Source: Sulfurihydrogenibium sp. (lineage in GTDB: Bacteria > Aquificota > Aquificia > Aquificales > Hydrogenothermaceae). Taken from it: a stretch of 36,307 nucleotides of DNA. The stretch lies in the NCBI RefSeq assembly GCF_028276765.1, contig NZ_JAPYVU010000015.1:1-36307 (forward strand). Reading direction: 5' to 3'. This document shows positions 5,737 through 16,446 of the stretch, one piece after another. The translations under genes and the position numbers were made by a program. The notes under the pieces are model-generated. The model searched no databases, had not been told where the DNA came from, and saw nothing but the letters and a program-made list of their open reading frames with translations. Each line of letters opens with the position of its first letter. Positions within the stretch are counted from its first letter, which is position 1.

Positions 5737-8700
5737 ATGAGAGAGATAAAAAATTTAAAACGAAATCCTTTTCGTAAAATACTTTCAAGAAGAAGAGAAA
5801 TAATAACACCTTCTGACCTTTTATCCGTTCCAAAAGAATCTTTTGAAAACTTTGTTCAATTTCATAAAAATCCTCTAAAAAGAGATCCAAATAAAGGTCT
5901 TGAAAGCTTATTTAGGACGTCTTTTCCTTTTGTAGACCCAAACGGTCAATTAGAAATTAGATATATTGGATACGAGGTTGGCGATTGGGAGTGTGGAAAA
6001 TGCGGAAAAGGGTTGCCTGAGGAAATTCTTGGTGGACCAGAAGTTGATTGTCCACATTGTGGCGGTCCATTGATTTACAAAGAAAAGCTAACCGTCGAGG
6101 AATGTAAACTCAAGGGATTAACATATGGCGCTCCTCTAAGAGTGCTATTAGAACTTGTAATAAATCATACAGACCCTAAAACCGGAGAAATAATTCCTAA
6201 GACTATAAAAAAACAAAAAATATACTTTGGTGAGATTCCTCTCCTAACAGACTATGCTTATTTTATGATAAACGGCAGTGAAAGAATTATTGTATCTCAG
6301 TTAATCAGGTCTTCAGGTATATTCTTCTCAGGAAAAGAAGACAAAACAAAAGACATTATTACAAGAGTTATTTATGAAGGTAGTGTCATTCCAGAAAAAG
6401 GTGCAAGGGTAGAAGTTCAGTATGCAACAAATTCAGAAATTTTCTATGCAAAGATAGACAGAAGAAAAATCCTTGGAACAACCCTCCTTAGAGCATTCGG
6501 ATTGGATACTGCATATAAAATTCTTAAAAACTTTTATGGAAAAGTAGATAGGTACATCGTTGAGGATGGTAAATTAGTTCATGAAAATACAAAGATTCCT
6601 GTTAATTTAGAAGACTTAGTGAATAGGGATATTTTTGTAACATATGTATATGAAGAAATATCTGAAAAAGGTCAACCAGTACCTATTAAGCAAGAAAAAT
6701 ATGTTTCTGCAGAAAATTTAGAAAAACTTTTAAACGATGATAGAATCAAAATAGAAGAAGTTGTCACTGTAGAACCTCAGGTTATAAACAAATCACCATA
6801 TCAAAGAGTTATTGTTGAAACATTAAAGAAAGATGAACCAAAAATTAATGCTCTGTTTACTTTTAGAGATGCTGCTCTTGTAGAAATTTATAGAAAAATG
6901 AGACCTACGGATACTGCAGTTTTAGACCCAAAAGCCTTTATGAAGAGAGCTAAAGAGTTATTTAATAATACGTTTACAGATATTCAAAGATATGACCTTT
7001 CAAGAGTTGGTAGGGTTAAACTAAATGCAAAAGTACATAACGTTCCAAAAACTATTAAACCTTTAGACCTTGAAGATTTCTTTGAAAAATTCCCACCTTT
7101 AGCTCTTGATGAAGATGTAGAGACAAAAGATGGGGTTATTCCGAAAGGAACAAAGATAGACCCAGCAGTATTGGAAAAACTAAAAGAAGCTTCATTTAAA
7201 GAGATAAAAGTGAAAGAATACTTAGACGAAGAAGCAAGAACACTACAGCTTGCCGACATCATTGCAATAGTCAAGTATTTATTAGAATTAAGATATGGAA
7301 AGAAAAACCTGGATGATATAGCACACTTAGGAAATAGAAGAGTTAGACCTGTTGGAGAGCTTTTAGAGGTTCAGGCAAGGGCTGGAATTGCGAGAATGCA
7401 AAAAGCATTTAGAGACAGGGTTGCTACCGTTGACGTAGAAGACCCTAACTTAAAACCAAGCGAGCTTATTAATCCAAGATATTTAACTAACTCTATTCTT
7501 GAATTCTTAAAAAGCGGTCAGCTTTCACAATTTATGGACCAAACAAACCCGTTATCTGAGTTAACACATAAAAGAAGATTATCAGCTTTAGGTCCAGGCG
7601 GTCTTACAAGAGAAAGTGCTAAATTTGAAATAAGAGACGTTCATCCATCTCACTATGGAAGAATATGTCCGATCGAAACACCGGAGGGTCAAAACATTGG
7701 TTTAGTTTCTTCAATGACTGTTTATTCAAGAATAAATGAATTTGGATTTTTAATCTCTCCGTATAGAAAGGTTGTTAACGGCGTTGTTACTAACGAAATT
7801 GAATATCTGGCAGCATACGAAGAAGAAAAGTATGTTATTGCTCAAGCTAACGCTGAAATAGATGAAGAAGGAAGATTTTTAACAGATAGAGTTCTTGCAA
7901 GGGCGTATGGTGATATAAGATTAGTAGAACCACACGAAGTTCACTACATGGACGTATCTCCTAAGCAAATAGTTTCTCCGTCTACATCCTTAATTCCTTT
8001 CCTTGAACACGACGATGCCAACAGGGCTCTTATGGGTTCTAACATGCAACGTCAGGCGGTGCCTCTTATTAGAACAGAGTATCCTCTTGTAGGCACAGGA
8101 ATGGAAGTTATCATTGCCAAGGACTCCGGTTCTGTGATCGTTGCAAAAAGAGGTGGTGAAGTTATTAAAGTTGATGGAAATACTATCGTTATAAAAGTAA
8201 ATGAGGACGAGATTAACCCCCATGACCCGTTAGATATTGGTATGGATATTTACAAATTAAATAAATTTAAAGGCTCTAACCAGGCTACATGCATGAATCA
8301 AAGACCACTTGTTAGAAAAGGTGATATTGTAGAAAAAGGCGCAACAATAGCAGATGGAACTTCAACATACAAAGGCGAGCTTGCACTTGGAAAGAATGTT
8401 CTTGTTGCATTCATGCCATGGAGAGGCTATAACTTTGAAGATGCTATCGTAATCTCAGAAAGACTTGTTAAAGACGATGTATTTACATCTATTCATATAG
8501 AAGAGTTTGAAGTAGAAGCAAGAGAAACAAAGTTAGGTCCAGAAGAGATAACAAGAAATATACCTGGCGTTAGCGAAAGACAGCTTGCAAACCTTGATGA
8601 ACACGGCGTTGTAAGAATCGGTGCATATGTTAAACCAGGAGATATTTTGGTTGGTAAAGTTACTCCTAAGGGAGAAACAGCACTAACACCGGAAGAAAAA

Positions 8701-10203
8701 CTTTTATTTGCTATCTTTGGAGAAAAGGCAAGCGAAGTAAAAGATTCTTCGTTAAGAGTTCCTGTGGGCGTTGAAGGTGTGGTAGTTGATGTCCAAATCT
8801 TTGCTAAGAAGAAGAAAGATAAAAAGGAAAAAAGAGAGAAGTATTTAGATACTTTAATTAAGCAAGAAGTTGATAAACTTAACTTAGAGTTGGAAGAGAA
8901 GAAAAAGTTCATTTTAGATAAAAGAGATGCTCAGCTTAGAGAAATTCTTATCGGTGTGAAGGTTGCTAAGGATGTTAAAGTAGCCGGCGAAGTTATCATT
9001 CCTGAAGGAGAATATATATCTGAAAATAACGTTTCTCAGGCTATAAAAATAATAGCTATCAATCCATCTAACTTTATTAAAGATAAAAAATTGCTTAAAA
9101 AGATAGAATCTATCATTGAAAAAGCAAAATCTCAAATTGAGCTTTGGGAAAAGATTTACGAAAAAAGAAAAGAAGCTGTTCAGGAAGGAGCAGATTTAAA
9201 ACCTGGAGTTAACGAGCTTGTTAAAGTTTACATAGCTCAAAAGAGAAAGATCCAGGTCGGTGATAAAATGGCAGGTAGACACGGTAATAAAGGTGTAATC
9301 TCTGTCGTTCTTCCTGTTGAAGACATGCCGTTTATGGAAGACGGAACTCCTGTGGATATAGTTTTAAACCCTCTTGGTGTTCCTTCTCGTATGAACGTAG
9401 GACAAATACTTGAAACCCATCTCGGATTAGCTGCTAAAAAACTCGGTGAAAAACTTGGAAAAGAGCTTGAAAAAATCTTTGATAGAGAAAAGATTATCGA
9501 TAAGATTGTTGAGTATTACAGCATTGTAAATGATACAGATAACAAAATCCTTACCAAACAAAGGGAGAAAGATTCTCAAGAGTTAAGAGAGGCTTTATCT
9601 AAACTTGACGATGAATCTTTAAGAGACTTGGTTAGAGATTTAACTAAAATTGGCATTCCTGTAGAAACTGCAATCTTTGAAAGTGCATCAGAAGAAGATA
9701 TTAAGAAGCTTCTTAGTCATGCAGGAATAAAAGATAGCGGCAAAGTTAAACTCTTTGACGGTAGAACTGGAGAAGCTTTTGACTTTGAAGTTACTGTAGG
9801 ATACATGTATATGCTTAAACTTATACATATGGTTGACGATAAAATACACGCACGTTCAACCGGACCTTACTCTCTTATCACACAACAGCCACTTGGTGGT
9901 AGAGCTCAGTTTGGTGGACAAAGATTCGGTGAGATGGAAGTATGGGCGCTTGAAGCACACGGGGCAGCGTATACACTAAGAGAGATGTTAACAGTCAAAT
10001 CAGACGATATTGAAGGAAGAAAGAGAGTATACGAAGCTATCATTAAAGGAAAACATTACTACGATATCGGCGTACCAGAATCTTTTAAAGTTCTTGTTAG
10101 AGAGCTAAAAGCTCTCGGTTTAAACGTTGAATGTATAGTTGAAGGACAGCCTCAAGCCTGCGATACTTCAGAGCCAGAAAAGAAAAAGCCTGAGTTAAAT
10201 TAG
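5737..10203 (+). CDS. rpoB: RNA polymerase beta subunit
   Basis: The beta subunit forms one half of the catalytic cleft of RNA polymerase. At 1488 residues it is longer than E. coli beta (1342). The rifampicin-pocket region reads [20 protein letters not shown] (593-612), keeping the residues found in sensitive enzymes. The [11 protein letters not shown] motif and the C-terminal region [20 protein letters not shown] are intact. Two insertions stand out. Residues 86-108 hold CGKC and CPHC, a possible zinc ribbon between GYEVGD and the [14 protein letters not shown] segment. A lysine-rich, coiled-coil-like stretch sits at about 1024-1155, where E. coli also has an insertion. The start is ATG after AAGGTGG. 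rpoC follows after 57 bases. Confidence 0.99.
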   Translation: MREIKNLKRNPFRKILSRRREIITPSDLLSVPKESFENFVQFHKNPLKRDPNKGLESLFRTSFPFVDPNGQLEIRYIGYEVGDWECGKCGKGLPEEILGGPEVDCPHCGGPLIYKEKLTVEECKLKGLTYGAPLRVLLELVINHTDPKTGEIIPKTIKKQKIYFGEIPLLTDYAYFMINGSERIIVSQLIRSSGIFFSGKEDKTKDIITRVIYEGSVIPEKGARVEVQYATNSEIFYAKIDRRKILGTTLLRAFGLDTAYKILKNFYGKVDRYIVEDGKLVHENTKIPVNLEDLVNRDIFVTYVYEEISEKGQPVPIKQEKYVSAENLEKLLNDDRIKIEEVVTVEPQVINKSPYQRVIVETLKKDEPKINALFTFRDAALVEIYRKMRPTDTAVLDPKAFMKRAKELFNNTFTDIQRYDLSRVGRVKLNAKVHNVPKTIKPLDLEDFFEKFPPLALDEDVETKDGVIPKGTKIDPAVLEKLKEASFKEIKVKEYLDEEARTLQLADIIAIVKYLLELRYGKKNLDDIAHLGNRRVRPVGELLEVQARAGIARMQKAFRDRVATVDVEDPNLKPSELINPRYLTNSILEFLKSGQLSQFMDQTNPLSELTHKRRLSALGPGGLTRESAKFEIRDVHPSHYGRICPIETPEGQNIGLVSSMTVYSRINEFGFLISPYRKVVNGVVTNEIEYLAAYEEEKYVIAQANAEIDEEGRFLTDRVLARAYGDIRLVEPHEVHYMDVSPKQIVSPSTSLIPFLEHDDANRALMGSNMQRQAVPLIRTEYPLVGTGMEVIIAKDSGSVIVAKRGGEVIKVDGNTIVIKVNEDEINPHDPLDIGMDIYKLNKFKGSNQATCMNQRPLVRKGDIVEKGATIADGTSTYKGELALGKNVLVAFMPWRGYNFEDAIVISERLVKDDVFTSIHIEEFEVEARETKLGPEEITRNIPGVSERQLANLDEHGVVRIGAYVKPGDILVGKVTPKGETALTPEEKLLFAIFGEKASEVKDSSLRVPVGVEGVVVDVQIFAKKKKDKKEKREKYLDTLIKQEVDKLNLELEEKKKFILDKRDAQLREILIGVKVAKDVKVAGEVIIPEGEYISENNVSQAIKIIAINPSNFIKDKKLLKKIESIIEKAKSQIELWEKIYEKRKEAVQEGADLKPGVNELVKVYIAQKRKIQVGDKMAGRHGNKGVISVVLPVEDMPFMEDGTPVDIVLNPLGVPSRMNVGQILETHLGLAAKKLGEKLGKELEKIFDREKIIDKIVEYYSIVNDTDNKILTKQREKDSQELREALSKLDDESLRDLVRDLTKIGIPVETAIFESASEEDIKKLLSHAGIKDSGKVKLFDGRTGEAFDFEVTVGYMYMLKLIHMVDDKIHARSTGPYSLITQQPLGGRAQFGGQRFGEMEVWALEAHGAAYTLREMLTVKSDDIEGRKRVYEAIIKGKHYYDIGVPESFKVLVRELKALGLNVECIVEGQPQACDTSEPEKKKPELN

Positions 10204-10214
10204 ATAGATTTTAA

Positions 10215-10231
10215 CCTCCCTTTTTGGGAGG
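10215..10231 (+). terminator. Hairpin in the rpoB-rpoC spacer
   Basis: CCTCCC (10215-10220), TTTTT loop, GGGAGG (10226-10231), then CTTTCT. It resembles a weak intrinsic terminator. The left arm with the preceding base reads ACCTCC (10214-10219), the complement of GGAGGT (10247-10252), which is the rpoC Shine-Dalgarno sequence, so an alternative fold could hide the rpoC start. Function is inferred. Confidence 0.6.
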
Positions 10232-10260
10232 CTTTCTAAACAATAAGGAGGTAATTTACC

Positions 10261-13200
10261 GTGGAAGCAAAAGAAAGAAAAGAAACAGTCAGATTTGATG
10301 CCATCAGAATATCTCTTGCTTCACCTGAAATGATTAGGTCTTGGTCTCATGGAGAAGTAAAAAAGCCAGAAACTCTTAATTATAGAACATTAAAACCGGA
10401 AAAGGATGGACTTTTTGATGCAAGAATATTTGGACCTATAAAAGACTATGAATGTTTATGCGGAAAATATAAAAAAAGAAAGTATGAAGGGACAATTTGT
10501 GATAGATGTGGTGTTGAAGTTACACGTTCTGATGTTAGAAGAGAAAGATTTGGACATATAGAGCTTGCATCTCCGGTTGTTCATATATGGTATTTAAAAT
10601 CTACACCAAGCAAAATAGGCAGCTTGTTAGATTTAACATCCAGAGATATTGAAAGAGTTGTTTATTTTGAATCTTATTTGGTTGTAGAACATCCAACAGA
10701 GGAAGAGGAGGAAGCATTTGAAAAAGACCCTAAATCTTTACCTTTAATGGAAGGTGGTCTTACAAAATACGTAAAATTACACATTGTTTCTGAAGATGAA
10801 TTTAGAGAAAGGGAGTATGAGTATTCAAACGCAGAAAAATACGAATACGGAATGGGAGCTGAAAAAGTTAAAGATGTTCTTGCAAGAATAGACTTAGAAA
10901 TACTTGCAAAAAGACTTAAAAAAGACCTTCATGGATATGCAGGAACGTTTGACGACTTAAATCTAAACTATAAAATGAACTATCCAAGACTTTACAATAA
11001 AGCTATCATTGAAATCGCAAGAAGATTTTCAGAAGTAGGATTAAGATTTGGAGATATAGAGCCAACAGATAAAGAGATAGATGTTATTGTATCACAAGGA
11101 TATTATGTCGTAATAGACCCAGCTTATTCAGATTTAAAATTTGGACAGATCATAAACCCAGAAAATGTAGATTCTTTACCTGAAGGTGTTATCGCTCTTA
11201 CAGGTGTTGAAGCATTAGAAAAATTATATAAAGCTTATAGAGAAAAAGTAAAAGAAATACCAATTTTTGAAGTTATCAAAGAATCTGTTAGAAACGTGAT
11301 CTTAAAAGAAGGAACAGATGCAAGATTAAAGAAAATCATCAGAAGATTAAGACTTGTAGAAGGTTTTATAGAATCTGGAAATAAACCAGAATGGATGGTG
11401 CTTGAAGTTTTACCGGTTATTCCACCTGACTTAAGGCCTTTGATAGCTTTAGACGGTGGAAGATTTGCAAGTTCAGACCTTAACGACCTATACAGAAGAG
11501 TTATTAACAGAAATAACCGTTTAAAAAGACTTATCGATTTAGATGCCCCTGAAATCATCATTAGAAACGAAAAAAGAATGCTACAAGAGGCGGTAGATGC
11601 TCTTATCGATAATGGTAGACGTGGAAGAATGGTCACTCAAAACAACAGACCATTAAAATCCCTTTCAGACTCGTTAAGAGGTAAAGAAGGAAGATTCAGA
11701 CAAAACCTTCTTGGTAAAAGGGTAGACTACTCGGGACGTTCTGTAATCGTTGTAGGCCCTGAGTTACAGATGCATGAATGCGGTCTTCCTAAGCAGATGG
11801 CTTTAGAGCTATTCAAACCATTTATATACAGAAGGCTTGAAGAAAAGGGTTATGCTACATCTATAAAATCAGCTAAAAAATTAGTTGAAGAAAAGGCACC
11901 AGAAGTTTATGAATGTCTCGAAGAAGTTGTAAAACAACATCCTGTTCTTTTAAACAGGGCACCGACATTACACAGGATGTCTGTTCAAGCATTCGAGCCA
12001 AAATTAGTAGAAGGAAAAGCTATAAAACTTCATCCATTAGTATGTCCTCCGTTTAACGCAGACTTTGACGGCGACCAGATGGCTGTTCACGTGCCCCTAT
12101 CCGTTGAAGCTCAGCTTGAATCTTACATATTGATGCTATCTACTCAGAACATTCTTTCTCCAGCCCATGGTAAGCCGGTTACTATGCCATCACAGGACAT
12201 TATTCTTGGTATTCACTATATAACCCAAGAATTGCCAAATGCTAAAGGTGAAGGAAAGATATTTAGCTCTCCAGAAGAAGTTGTGACTGCTTACGAATTA
12301 GGCGCAATAGACTTGCTGGCTAAGATAAAGGTTAAAATAAATGGCAAAATTATTGAAACTACAGCCGGCAGGGTAATTTTTAATCAAATACTTCCAGAAG
12401 GCTATAAGTTTGTAAATGAAGTATTGGATAAAAAGAAAATTTCCAAATTAATTTCGGATATTTATGAAAAATACGGAAACGAGATTACTGCTCAGACGTT
12501 GGATAAAATTAAAGAATTAGGATTTAGATTCGCCACTAAAGCAGCTGTAACTATTTCTGTTGATGATTTAGTTGTTCCTAAGAAGAAAGCTAAAATTCTT
12601 GAGAAAGCTATAAAAGAAGCTGAAACGGTTTGGAAGCAGTACGTAGATGGAATCATCACAAAAGGTGAGAGACACAATAAAATCATTGATATATGGTCTC
12701 AGGCTACAAACGAAGTTGCAAAAGAAATGTTTAAGGAGATAGAAAAGTCTGAAAGGATAGAAAACGGTAAAAAATACCCTGGCTATTTCAACCCAGTTTA
12801 TATGATGGCATTCTCTGGTGCGAGAGGTAGTAGAGACCAGATAAGACAGCTTGCAGGTATGCGTGGTCTTATGGCTAAACATTCAGGTGAATTTATCGAA
12901 ACTCCAATCATGTCAAACTTTAGAGAAGGGCTATCTGTTATTGAGTACTTTATTTCAACTTACGGTGCAAGAAAAGGTCTTGCTGACACAGCTCTAAAAA
13001 CCGCAGTTGCAGGATACCTTACAAGAAGATTGGCAGATGTTGCACAGGATGTTATGGTTACAGCAGAAGACTGTGGAACATTAAAAGGTATAACGGTTAG
13101 CTCCATTATTGAAAGCGGTGAAATTATAGTACCATTTAAAGACAGAGTGCTTGGAAGATATACAGCAGAAGATGTTTATGACCCATATACAGGAGAACTG

Positions 13201-15000
13201 CTAATATCTGCAAACGAAGAAATTACTGAAGAAGTTGTCGACAAGCTCGAAAAAGCAGGTATTGAAAAAGTAAAAATTAGGTCTGTATTAACTTGTGAAA
13301 TGCCTCATGGTGTCTGTGCAAAATGCTACGGCAGAGACTTAGCACAAAGAAAGCTTGTTGATATAGGTGAGGCGGTTGGAATAATTGCTGCTCAGTCTAT
13401 TGGTGAACCGGGTACTCAGCTTACAATGAGGACGTTCCACATTGGTGGTGCTGCTACAGCTAAGGAAGTTCAAACTCAGCATAAAACAAGCCATGATGGA
13501 ATAGTAAAACTTCAAAATGTAAAATTTGTCGTGGATAAAAAAGGTAGAAAATTAATCATCAACAGAGAAGGTTCGATTAAAATCCTTGATAAAGAAGGAA
13601 AAACAATAGAAAGATTTCCGGCACCATATGGAGCAGTTTTATACGTTGAAGATGACCAAGAAGTAAAAGAAGGTACAATTTTAGCTGAATGGGAGCCATT
13701 TAGTGACCTAATCATTGCAGAAAAAGGTGGAGAAGTAGAGTTAAGGGATGTTATCTTAGATGTTACCTTAAAAGAAGAAAGAGATAATATCACAGGTAAA
13801 ACAAGTTATACAATCACATTCTTAAGACCAAAAGACGCACAACTTCATACTCCAAGATTGGTAATCAAAGGCGATGATGGTAATGAGTATATTTATGACC
13901 TTCCGGTAAACACAATCTTGTTAATTCCAAAAGAAAATCTTGAAGAAGTCTGGAATAAATGTTTTGCATGTTCTGAAGCAGAAAAAACAGACATTCATCA
14001 CAAATATTTGCAAGTTAAAAAAGGTTTTAAAGTATCAGAAGGTGATGTGGTTGCTAAAATACCAAAAGAAAAAGCAAAAGTTAGAGACATCGTTGGTGGC
14101 TTACCAAGAGTTGAAGAGCTGCTGGAAGCAAGAGAGCCTAAAAACAAAGCTATCATCACAGAAATAGACGGTATTGTAAAAATTTACGAAGATGCAAAGG
14201 AAATTACGTTAATAAATCCTAAGGAAGAAAAAACAGAGACTTATAAAGTTCCAGATACAACTTTTGTCATTGTAAAAAATGGTTCCTTTGTAAAAGCTGG
14301 GCAAAGCTTAGTTGATGATGGAAGTATTGTCGCAGAATTTGATGGAATGGTAAGACTAAAAAGTGAAGGTTCAAGAATCGTTGTGTTTAATAAAGAAACC
14401 GGACAACAGAGAGATTACAAAGTTCCAAAAGGAAAATTCATTATTGTTAAAGATAACTCTATGGTAAAAGCCGGAGACCCTCTAACAGATGGTACTCCAA
14501 ATCCACACGACATATTGAAAATAATGGGTATAGAAGAGCTTGCAGCATTCTTAGTAAAAGAAGCACAAATTGTTTACAGATTACAAGGTGTTGAAATCAA
14601 CGATAAACACTTTGAAGTAATCATAAGACAAATACTTAGAAAAGTTAAAATTGTAGACCCGGGAGATAGCAGATTTTTACTCAACGAGATAGTGGATAAA
14701 CTTGACCTTGAGGAAGAGATTAATAAGGTAATCTCTGAAGGTGGAAGACCACCAAAAGCTGAGCCTGTTCTTGTTGGTATTACAAAAGCTGCATTAACTA
14801 CAAGAAGCTGGATTTCTGCGGCATCATTCCAAGAAACAACAAGAGTTCTTGCAGATGCAGCTGTTGAAGGAAAAGTAGACCCATTAAAAGGATTGAAGGA
14901 AAACGTTATCATTGGTGGAATTATTACAGCCGGTACAGGTATAAAAGAGTATTCAGAAGTTGATGTAGTATTAAAAGAAGAAGAAAAAGAGGAAGTGTAA
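10261..15000 (+). CDS. rpoC: RNA polymerase beta-prime subunit
   Basis: The beta-prime subunit carries the catalytic magnesium site, NADFDGDQ, with D601, D603 and D605. The N-terminal zinc ribbon has C65, C67, C80 and C83; the second zinc site has C938, C1012, C1019 and C1022, with the same spacing as E. coli. The trigger-loop region TMRTFHIGG is followed by a large insertion with barrel-like repeats (about 1065-1290). Residues 1297-1354 and 1356-1413 look like a tandem duplication of one beta-rich unit (ITEIDGIVK / VAEFDGMVR, then [11 protein letters not shown] / [10 protein letters not shown]). The start is GTG, 8-9 bases after AAGGAGGT. The length of 1579 is near that of Aquifex beta-prime. 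Confidence 0.99.
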   Translation: MEAKERKETVRFDAIRISLASPEMIRSWSHGEVKKPETLNYRTLKPEKDGLFDARIFGPIKDYECLCGKYKKRKYEGTICDRCGVEVTRSDVRRERFGHIELASPVVHIWYLKSTPSKIGSLLDLTSRDIERVVYFESYLVVEHPTEEEEEAFEKDPKSLPLMEGGLTKYVKLHIVSEDEFREREYEYSNAEKYEYGMGAEKVKDVLARIDLEILAKRLKKDLHGYAGTFDDLNLNYKMNYPRLYNKAIIEIARRFSEVGLRFGDIEPTDKEIDVIVSQGYYVVIDPAYSDLKFGQIINPENVDSLPEGVIALTGVEALEKLYKAYREKVKEIPIFEVIKESVRNVILKEGTDARLKKIIRRLRLVEGFIESGNKPEWMVLEVLPVIPPDLRPLIALDGGRFASSDLNDLYRRVINRNNRLKRLIDLDAPEIIIRNEKRMLQEAVDALIDNGRRGRMVTQNNRPLKSLSDSLRGKEGRFRQNLLGKRVDYSGRSVIVVGPELQMHECGLPKQMALELFKPFIYRRLEEKGYATSIKSAKKLVEEKAPEVYECLEEVVKQHPVLLNRAPTLHRMSVQAFEPKLVEGKAIKLHPLVCPPFNADFDGDQMAVHVPLSVEAQLESYILMLSTQNILSPAHGKPVTMPSQDIILGIHYITQELPNAKGEGKIFSSPEEVVTAYELGAIDLLAKIKVKINGKIIETTAGRVIFNQILPEGYKFVNEVLDKKKISKLISDIYEKYGNEITAQTLDKIKELGFRFATKAAVTISVDDLVVPKKKAKILEKAIKEAETVWKQYVDGIITKGERHNKIIDIWSQATNEVAKEMFKEIEKSERIENGKKYPGYFNPVYMMAFSGARGSRDQIRQLAGMRGLMAKHSGEFIETPIMSNFREGLSVIEYFISTYGARKGLADTALKTAVAGYLTRRLADVAQDVMVTAEDCGTLKGITVSSIIESGEIIVPFKDRVLGRYTAEDVYDPYTGELLISANEEITEEVVDKLEKAGIEKVKIRSVLTCEMPHGVCAKCYGRDLAQRKLVDIGEAVGIIAAQSIGEPGTQLTMRTFHIGGAATAKEVQTQHKTSHDGIVKLQNVKFVVDKKGRKLIINREGSIKILDKEGKTIERFPAPYGAVLYVEDDQEVKEGTILAEWEPFSDLIIAEKGGEVELRDVILDVTLKEERDNITGKTSYTITFLRPKDAQLHTPRLVIKGDDGNEYIYDLPVNTILLIPKENLEEVWNKCFACSEAEKTDIHHKYLQVKKGFKVSEGDVVAKIPKEKAKVRDIVGGLPRVEELLEAREPKNKAIITEIDGIVKIYEDAKEITLINPKEEKTETYKVPDTTFVIVKNGSFVKAGQSLVDDGSIVAEFDGMVRLKSEGSRIVVFNKETGQQRDYKVPKGKFIIVKDNSMVKAGDPLTDGTPNPHDILKIMGIEELAAFLVKEAQIVYRLQGVEINDKHFEVIIRQILRKVKIVDPGDSRFLLNEIVDKLDLEEEINKVISEGGRPPKAEPVLVGITKAALTTRSWISAASFQETTRVLADAAVEGKVDPLKGLKENVIIGGIITAGTGIKEYSEVDVVLKEEEKEEV

Positions 15001-15014
15001 AATAGTATAACTAC

Positions 15015-15048
15015 CGGACCCCCCTAAATCGGGGTCTGTATAATTTTT
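15015..15048 (+). terminator. Rho-independent terminator after rpoC
   Basis: An 8-bp GC-rich stem (15015-15022 with 15031-15038, one G-T pair) with an 8-base loop is followed by TATAATTTTT. It lies 14 bases after the rpoC stop and marks the end of the secE-to-rpoC transcription unit. Confidence 0.8.
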
Positions 15049-15404
15049 ATGGATTAAAGAATTAAGCAATAAGTAAACAGGTTTAAAAATTTTGACTTTT
15101 AAAACCTAAGGAAAGCAACTTTGGAGGAAAATTTTCGGGATTACAAGAGAATAAGAGGTTAAGAGATTTAGAGGTTATAAATTATTTTTTGTCATTCCCA
15201 CACATTCTCTAAACTTATATGACATATTTGTAGCTGCTGAGACTGTTTCAAAATTTTTGCAAGTTTACCTTTTTGTCTTTGTCATGCTGAGGACTTTAGT
15301 CTGAAGGATCTCTTTTTTGATTTTTTGAATTGAAAAGAAAGGAAGAGATTCTTCGCCGGCTGCAGAATAACGACATTGGTTTTTGCAGCATTCACTTTAA
15401 CTGC
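15049..15404. other. Intergenic gap between rpoC and rpsL
   Basis: No open frame with a credible start and ribosome binding site is seen. A weak AT-rich hairpin lies at 15079-15107 (AGGTTT/AAACCT plus AAAA/TTTT with one bulged A). A palindromic dispersed repeat fills 15280-15375. The rest is low-complexity A/T-rich sequence. Confidence 0.6.
15280..15375 (+). repeat. Dispersed inverted-repeat element, copy C
   Basis: A 96-base unit starts TGTCATGCTGAG and ends CAGAATAACGACA, which reversed reads TGTCGTTATTCTG. Inner parts GGATCTCTTT and AAGAGATTCTTCG are also inversely related. It therefore folds back on itself and shares ends with the element at 35092-35183 and the half copy at 374-403. No coding capacity; it resembles a very small non-autonomous or REP-like element. 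Confidence 0.6.
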
Positions 15405-15433
15405 TTGATTTTTACACGAAGTTTAATTATAAT
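15405..15433 (+). promoter_or_regulatory. Promoter of the str/S10 ribosomal cluster
   Basis: A -35 box TTGATT (15405-15410) and a -10 box TATAAT (15428-15433) are spaced by 17 bases. A start near 15440 would leave a leader of about 45 bases before rpsL. Both hexamers and the spacing are the same as in the promoter before rplN. Confidence 0.87.
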
Positions 15434-15486
15434 ATTTGTTTTAGTTTATGATAGAAAAAATCTGTTTTTAATTTAGGAGGTTTACA

Positions 15487-15894
15487 GTGCCAACTATTAA
15501 CCAATTGGTTAGAAAAGGTAGAGAAAAAGTAGAGAAAAAATCAAAAGCTCCAGCGTTGCAAGGAAACCCTCAAAAAAGGGGTGTTTGCGTTCGTGTATAT
15601 ACTACAACCCCTAAGAAGCCAAACTCAGCTTTAAGAAAAGTTGCAAGGGTAAGATTGTCAAATGGTTATGAAGTAACTTGCTATATCCCAGGAATTGGCC
15701 ACAACCTACAAGAACACTCTATCGTTCTTGTTAGAGGTGGAAGGGTTAAGGACTTACCAGGGGTAAGGTACAAAATTATTCGTGGTGCTCTTGATGCTGC
15801 CGGTGTTAAAGATAGAAAACAATCAAGGTCTAAGTATGGTGTTAAGAGACCAAAACCAGGTCAAGCTGCTGCAGCAACTGGAAAGAAAAAGTAA
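15487..15894 (+). CDS. rpsL: 30S ribosomal protein S12
   Basis: S12 lies at the decoding centre and controls translational accuracy. The 135-residue protein has the streptomycin-region motif [12 protein letters not shown] (40-51) with the lysines of sensitive ribosomes, and [11 protein letters not shown] plus [14 protein letters not shown] downstream. The C-terminal tail is slightly extended and Ala/Lys-rich. The start is GTG after TTAGGAGG. It opens the rpsL-rpsG-fusA-tuf group. Confidence 0.99.
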   Translation: MPTINQLVRKGREKVEKKSKAPALQGNPQKRGVCVRVYTTTPKKPNSALRKVARVRLSNGYEVTCYIPGIGHNLQEHSIVLVRGGRVKDLPGVRYKIIRGALDAAGVKDRKQSRSKYGVKRPKPGQAAAATGKKK

Positions 15895-15920
15895 TTAATT
15901 TTTGAAGGAGAGGTAAAAAA

Positions 15921-16400
15921 ATGCCAAGGAAAGGACCAGTCAAACCAAGAGAAATAATGCCAGACCCAATCTATGGAGATGTTTTGGTACAAAAATTGAT
16001 CAATAAAGTTATGGTAGATGGCAAAAAATCAAAAGCAGAAAAGATAGTTTACGGTGCTATGAAAATTTTAGCTGAAAAAACCGGCGAACAACCATTAGAA
16101 GCTCTACACAAGGCCATAGAAAATTTAAAACCAACACTAGAAGTTAGGCCAAGAAGAGTTGGCGGAGCTACTTATCAAATTCCTATGGAAGTTCCTCCAA
16201 GAAGACAAATATCTTTGGCGTTGAGATGGTTGGTTGAAGCTGCAAGAAGCAGAAGTGGTAAAGGAAACTATACAATGTTAGAAAAATTATCAAATGAACT
16301 ATTAGATGCATACCATAATAGAGGAAACGCAGTTAAGAAAAAAGAAGATACTCACAGAATGGCCGAAGCAAATAAAGCTTTTGCACACTATAAATGGTAA
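15921..16400 (+). CDS. rpsG: 30S ribosomal protein S7
   Basis: S7 starts assembly of the head of the 30S subunit and lines the E site; in E. coli it represses the str operon. The 159 residues include [17 protein letters not shown] and [10 protein letters not shown], hallmarks of the family. AAGGAGAGG lies just upstream of the ATG. It follows rpsL by 26 bases and precedes fusA by 46. Confidence 0.99.
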   Translation: MPRKGPVKPREIMPDPIYGDVLVQKLINKVMVDGKKSKAEKIVYGAMKILAEKTGEQPLEALHKAIENLKPTLEVRPRRVGGATYQIPMEVPPRRQISLALRWLVEAARSRSGKGNYTMLEKLSNELLDAYHNRGNAVKKKEDTHRMAEANKAFAHYKW

Positions 16401-16446
16401 TTAAAATTAGAATTAAATCAAATCAGAATGCTGGAGGAAAATAAAA

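Noticed and set aside
8493-8912. 139-residue minus-strand frame inside rpoB
   Set aside because: Serine- and phenylalanine-rich antisense of the lysine-rich rpoB insertion; no promoter or start signals.
13940-14167. 75-residue plus-strand frame overlapping rpoC
   Set aside because: It lies wholly inside rpoC in another frame, with a lysine-rich composition typical of shifted AT-rich codons.
15039-15044. TATAAT just after the rpoC terminator
   Set aside because: No -35 box at a proper distance; it is part of the T-rich terminator tail.
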